In this document: piece by piece, positions 13,100 to 13,215 of the stretch
How positions within the stretch are numbered: position 1 is the first letter of the stretch
Layout of the letters: each line of letters begins with the position of its first letter
Assembly (NCBI GenBank): GCA_025350445.1
Contig: JANXXV010000695.1
Span: 1-13,215 of the forward strand
DNA: 13,215 bases
Direction of reading: 5' to 3'
Source of the DNA: Bryobacteraceae bacterium
GTDB lineage: Bacteria; Acidobacteriota; Terriglobia; Bryobacterales; Bryobacteraceae
Translations under genes and position numbers: made by a program
The notes under the pieces: generated by a model
The model's database searches: none
What the model was told of the DNA's origin: nothing
What the model saw: the letters and a program-made list of their open reading frames with translations, nothing else

Positions 13100-13215
13100 A
13101 TGCCTGGGATTCCGAACGCCACCGCAGTTGAGCGAGCGCTTTCCATTCTCGAATTTCTTGACAGCTCGCGGCGCGGACTCAATATCTCCGAGATGAGCCG
13201 CAAGCTGGGAATCCC
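13100..13215 (+). CDS. IclR-family transcriptional regulator, 5' end only
   Basis: Thirty-eight codons plus two bases are visible before the window ends. The sequence NATAVERALSILEFLDSSRR, then GLNISEMSRKLGIP, is the N-terminal winged helix-turn-helix of the IclR family (VxRALxILExL, then GLxLxExxxxLGIP). IclR regulators control catabolic genes, often those for aromatic or sugar acids, and usually bind palindromes in the shared divergent promoter. Here the divergent partner is a decayed dehydratase gene. The ATG at 13100 has no clear Shine-Dalgarno. The ligand-binding domain lies outside the window, so completeness cannot be judged. Confidence 0.82.
   Translation, partial: MPGIPNATAVERALSILEFLDSSRRGLNISEMSRKLGI

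Noticed and set aside
1..13215. CRISPR arrays, tRNA or rRNA genes, transposase genes, riboswitches
   Set aside because: No spaced repeats, cloverleaf patterns, conserved rRNA stretches or transposase motifs were seen on either strand by eye.

Overview
The window is GC-rich bacterial chromosome. It most resembles Acidobacteriota, perhaps the Solibacter/Bryobacter group. That is inferred from gene content and style (a double DUF507 protein beside DUF2203 and YjbQ, a DUF6798-like membrane protein, many secreted proteins of unknown function), not from a database match. Genes are closely packed on both strands. No rRNA, tRNA, CRISPR array, insertion sequence or phage gene was recognised.

Left block (1-2201, + strand): the 3' end of a YjbQ-family gene, a DUF2203 gene, a promoter-like element, a tandem DUF507 gene, and a ribokinase-family sugar kinase joined to DUF507 by an ATGA overlap. 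It converges on the next block.

Second block (2321-6182, - strand, read right to left): a compact operon of VOC/glyoxalase-fold protein, MFS exporter (TTG start), secreted TPR protein and a multi-pass GT-C-like membrane protein. Junctions are 12 nt, 5 nt and a 1-nt overlap.

Third block (6183-8605): an accessory-looking stretch, visibly less GC-rich, with poorly supported small ORFs, a membrane-anchored protein of unknown function, and a Phd/YefM antitoxin whose ParE/RelE-type toxin is broken by a frameshift and lacks a usable start. A cluster of CTCAAAA repeats and an imperfect palindrome precede the antitoxin and look like its operator.

Fourth block (8606-12100, - strand, read right to left): HAD sugar-phosphatase-like enzyme, large membrane-bound hybrid histidine kinase, small secreted protein. 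The kinase starts inside the HAD gene (37-nt overlap) and the secreted protein starts 1 nt after the kinase stop. The kinase is the most unusual object here. Its 793-residue reading frame is intact, yet the phosphoacceptor His is Asn, the ATP-binding boxes are altered, and its receiver domain has Ser where the phosphoacceptor Asp should be. It looks like a pseudo-hybrid-kinase that can neither autophosphorylate nor accept phosphate by the usual route.

Right edge (12101-13215): a decayed, truncated enolase-superfamily (mandelate racemase/muconate lactonizing type) dehydratase gene, an unassigned remnant upstream of it, an intergenic region with long imperfect inverted repeats, and the start of a divergent IclR-family regulator. 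This looks like the wreck of a regulated sugar-acid catabolic locus.
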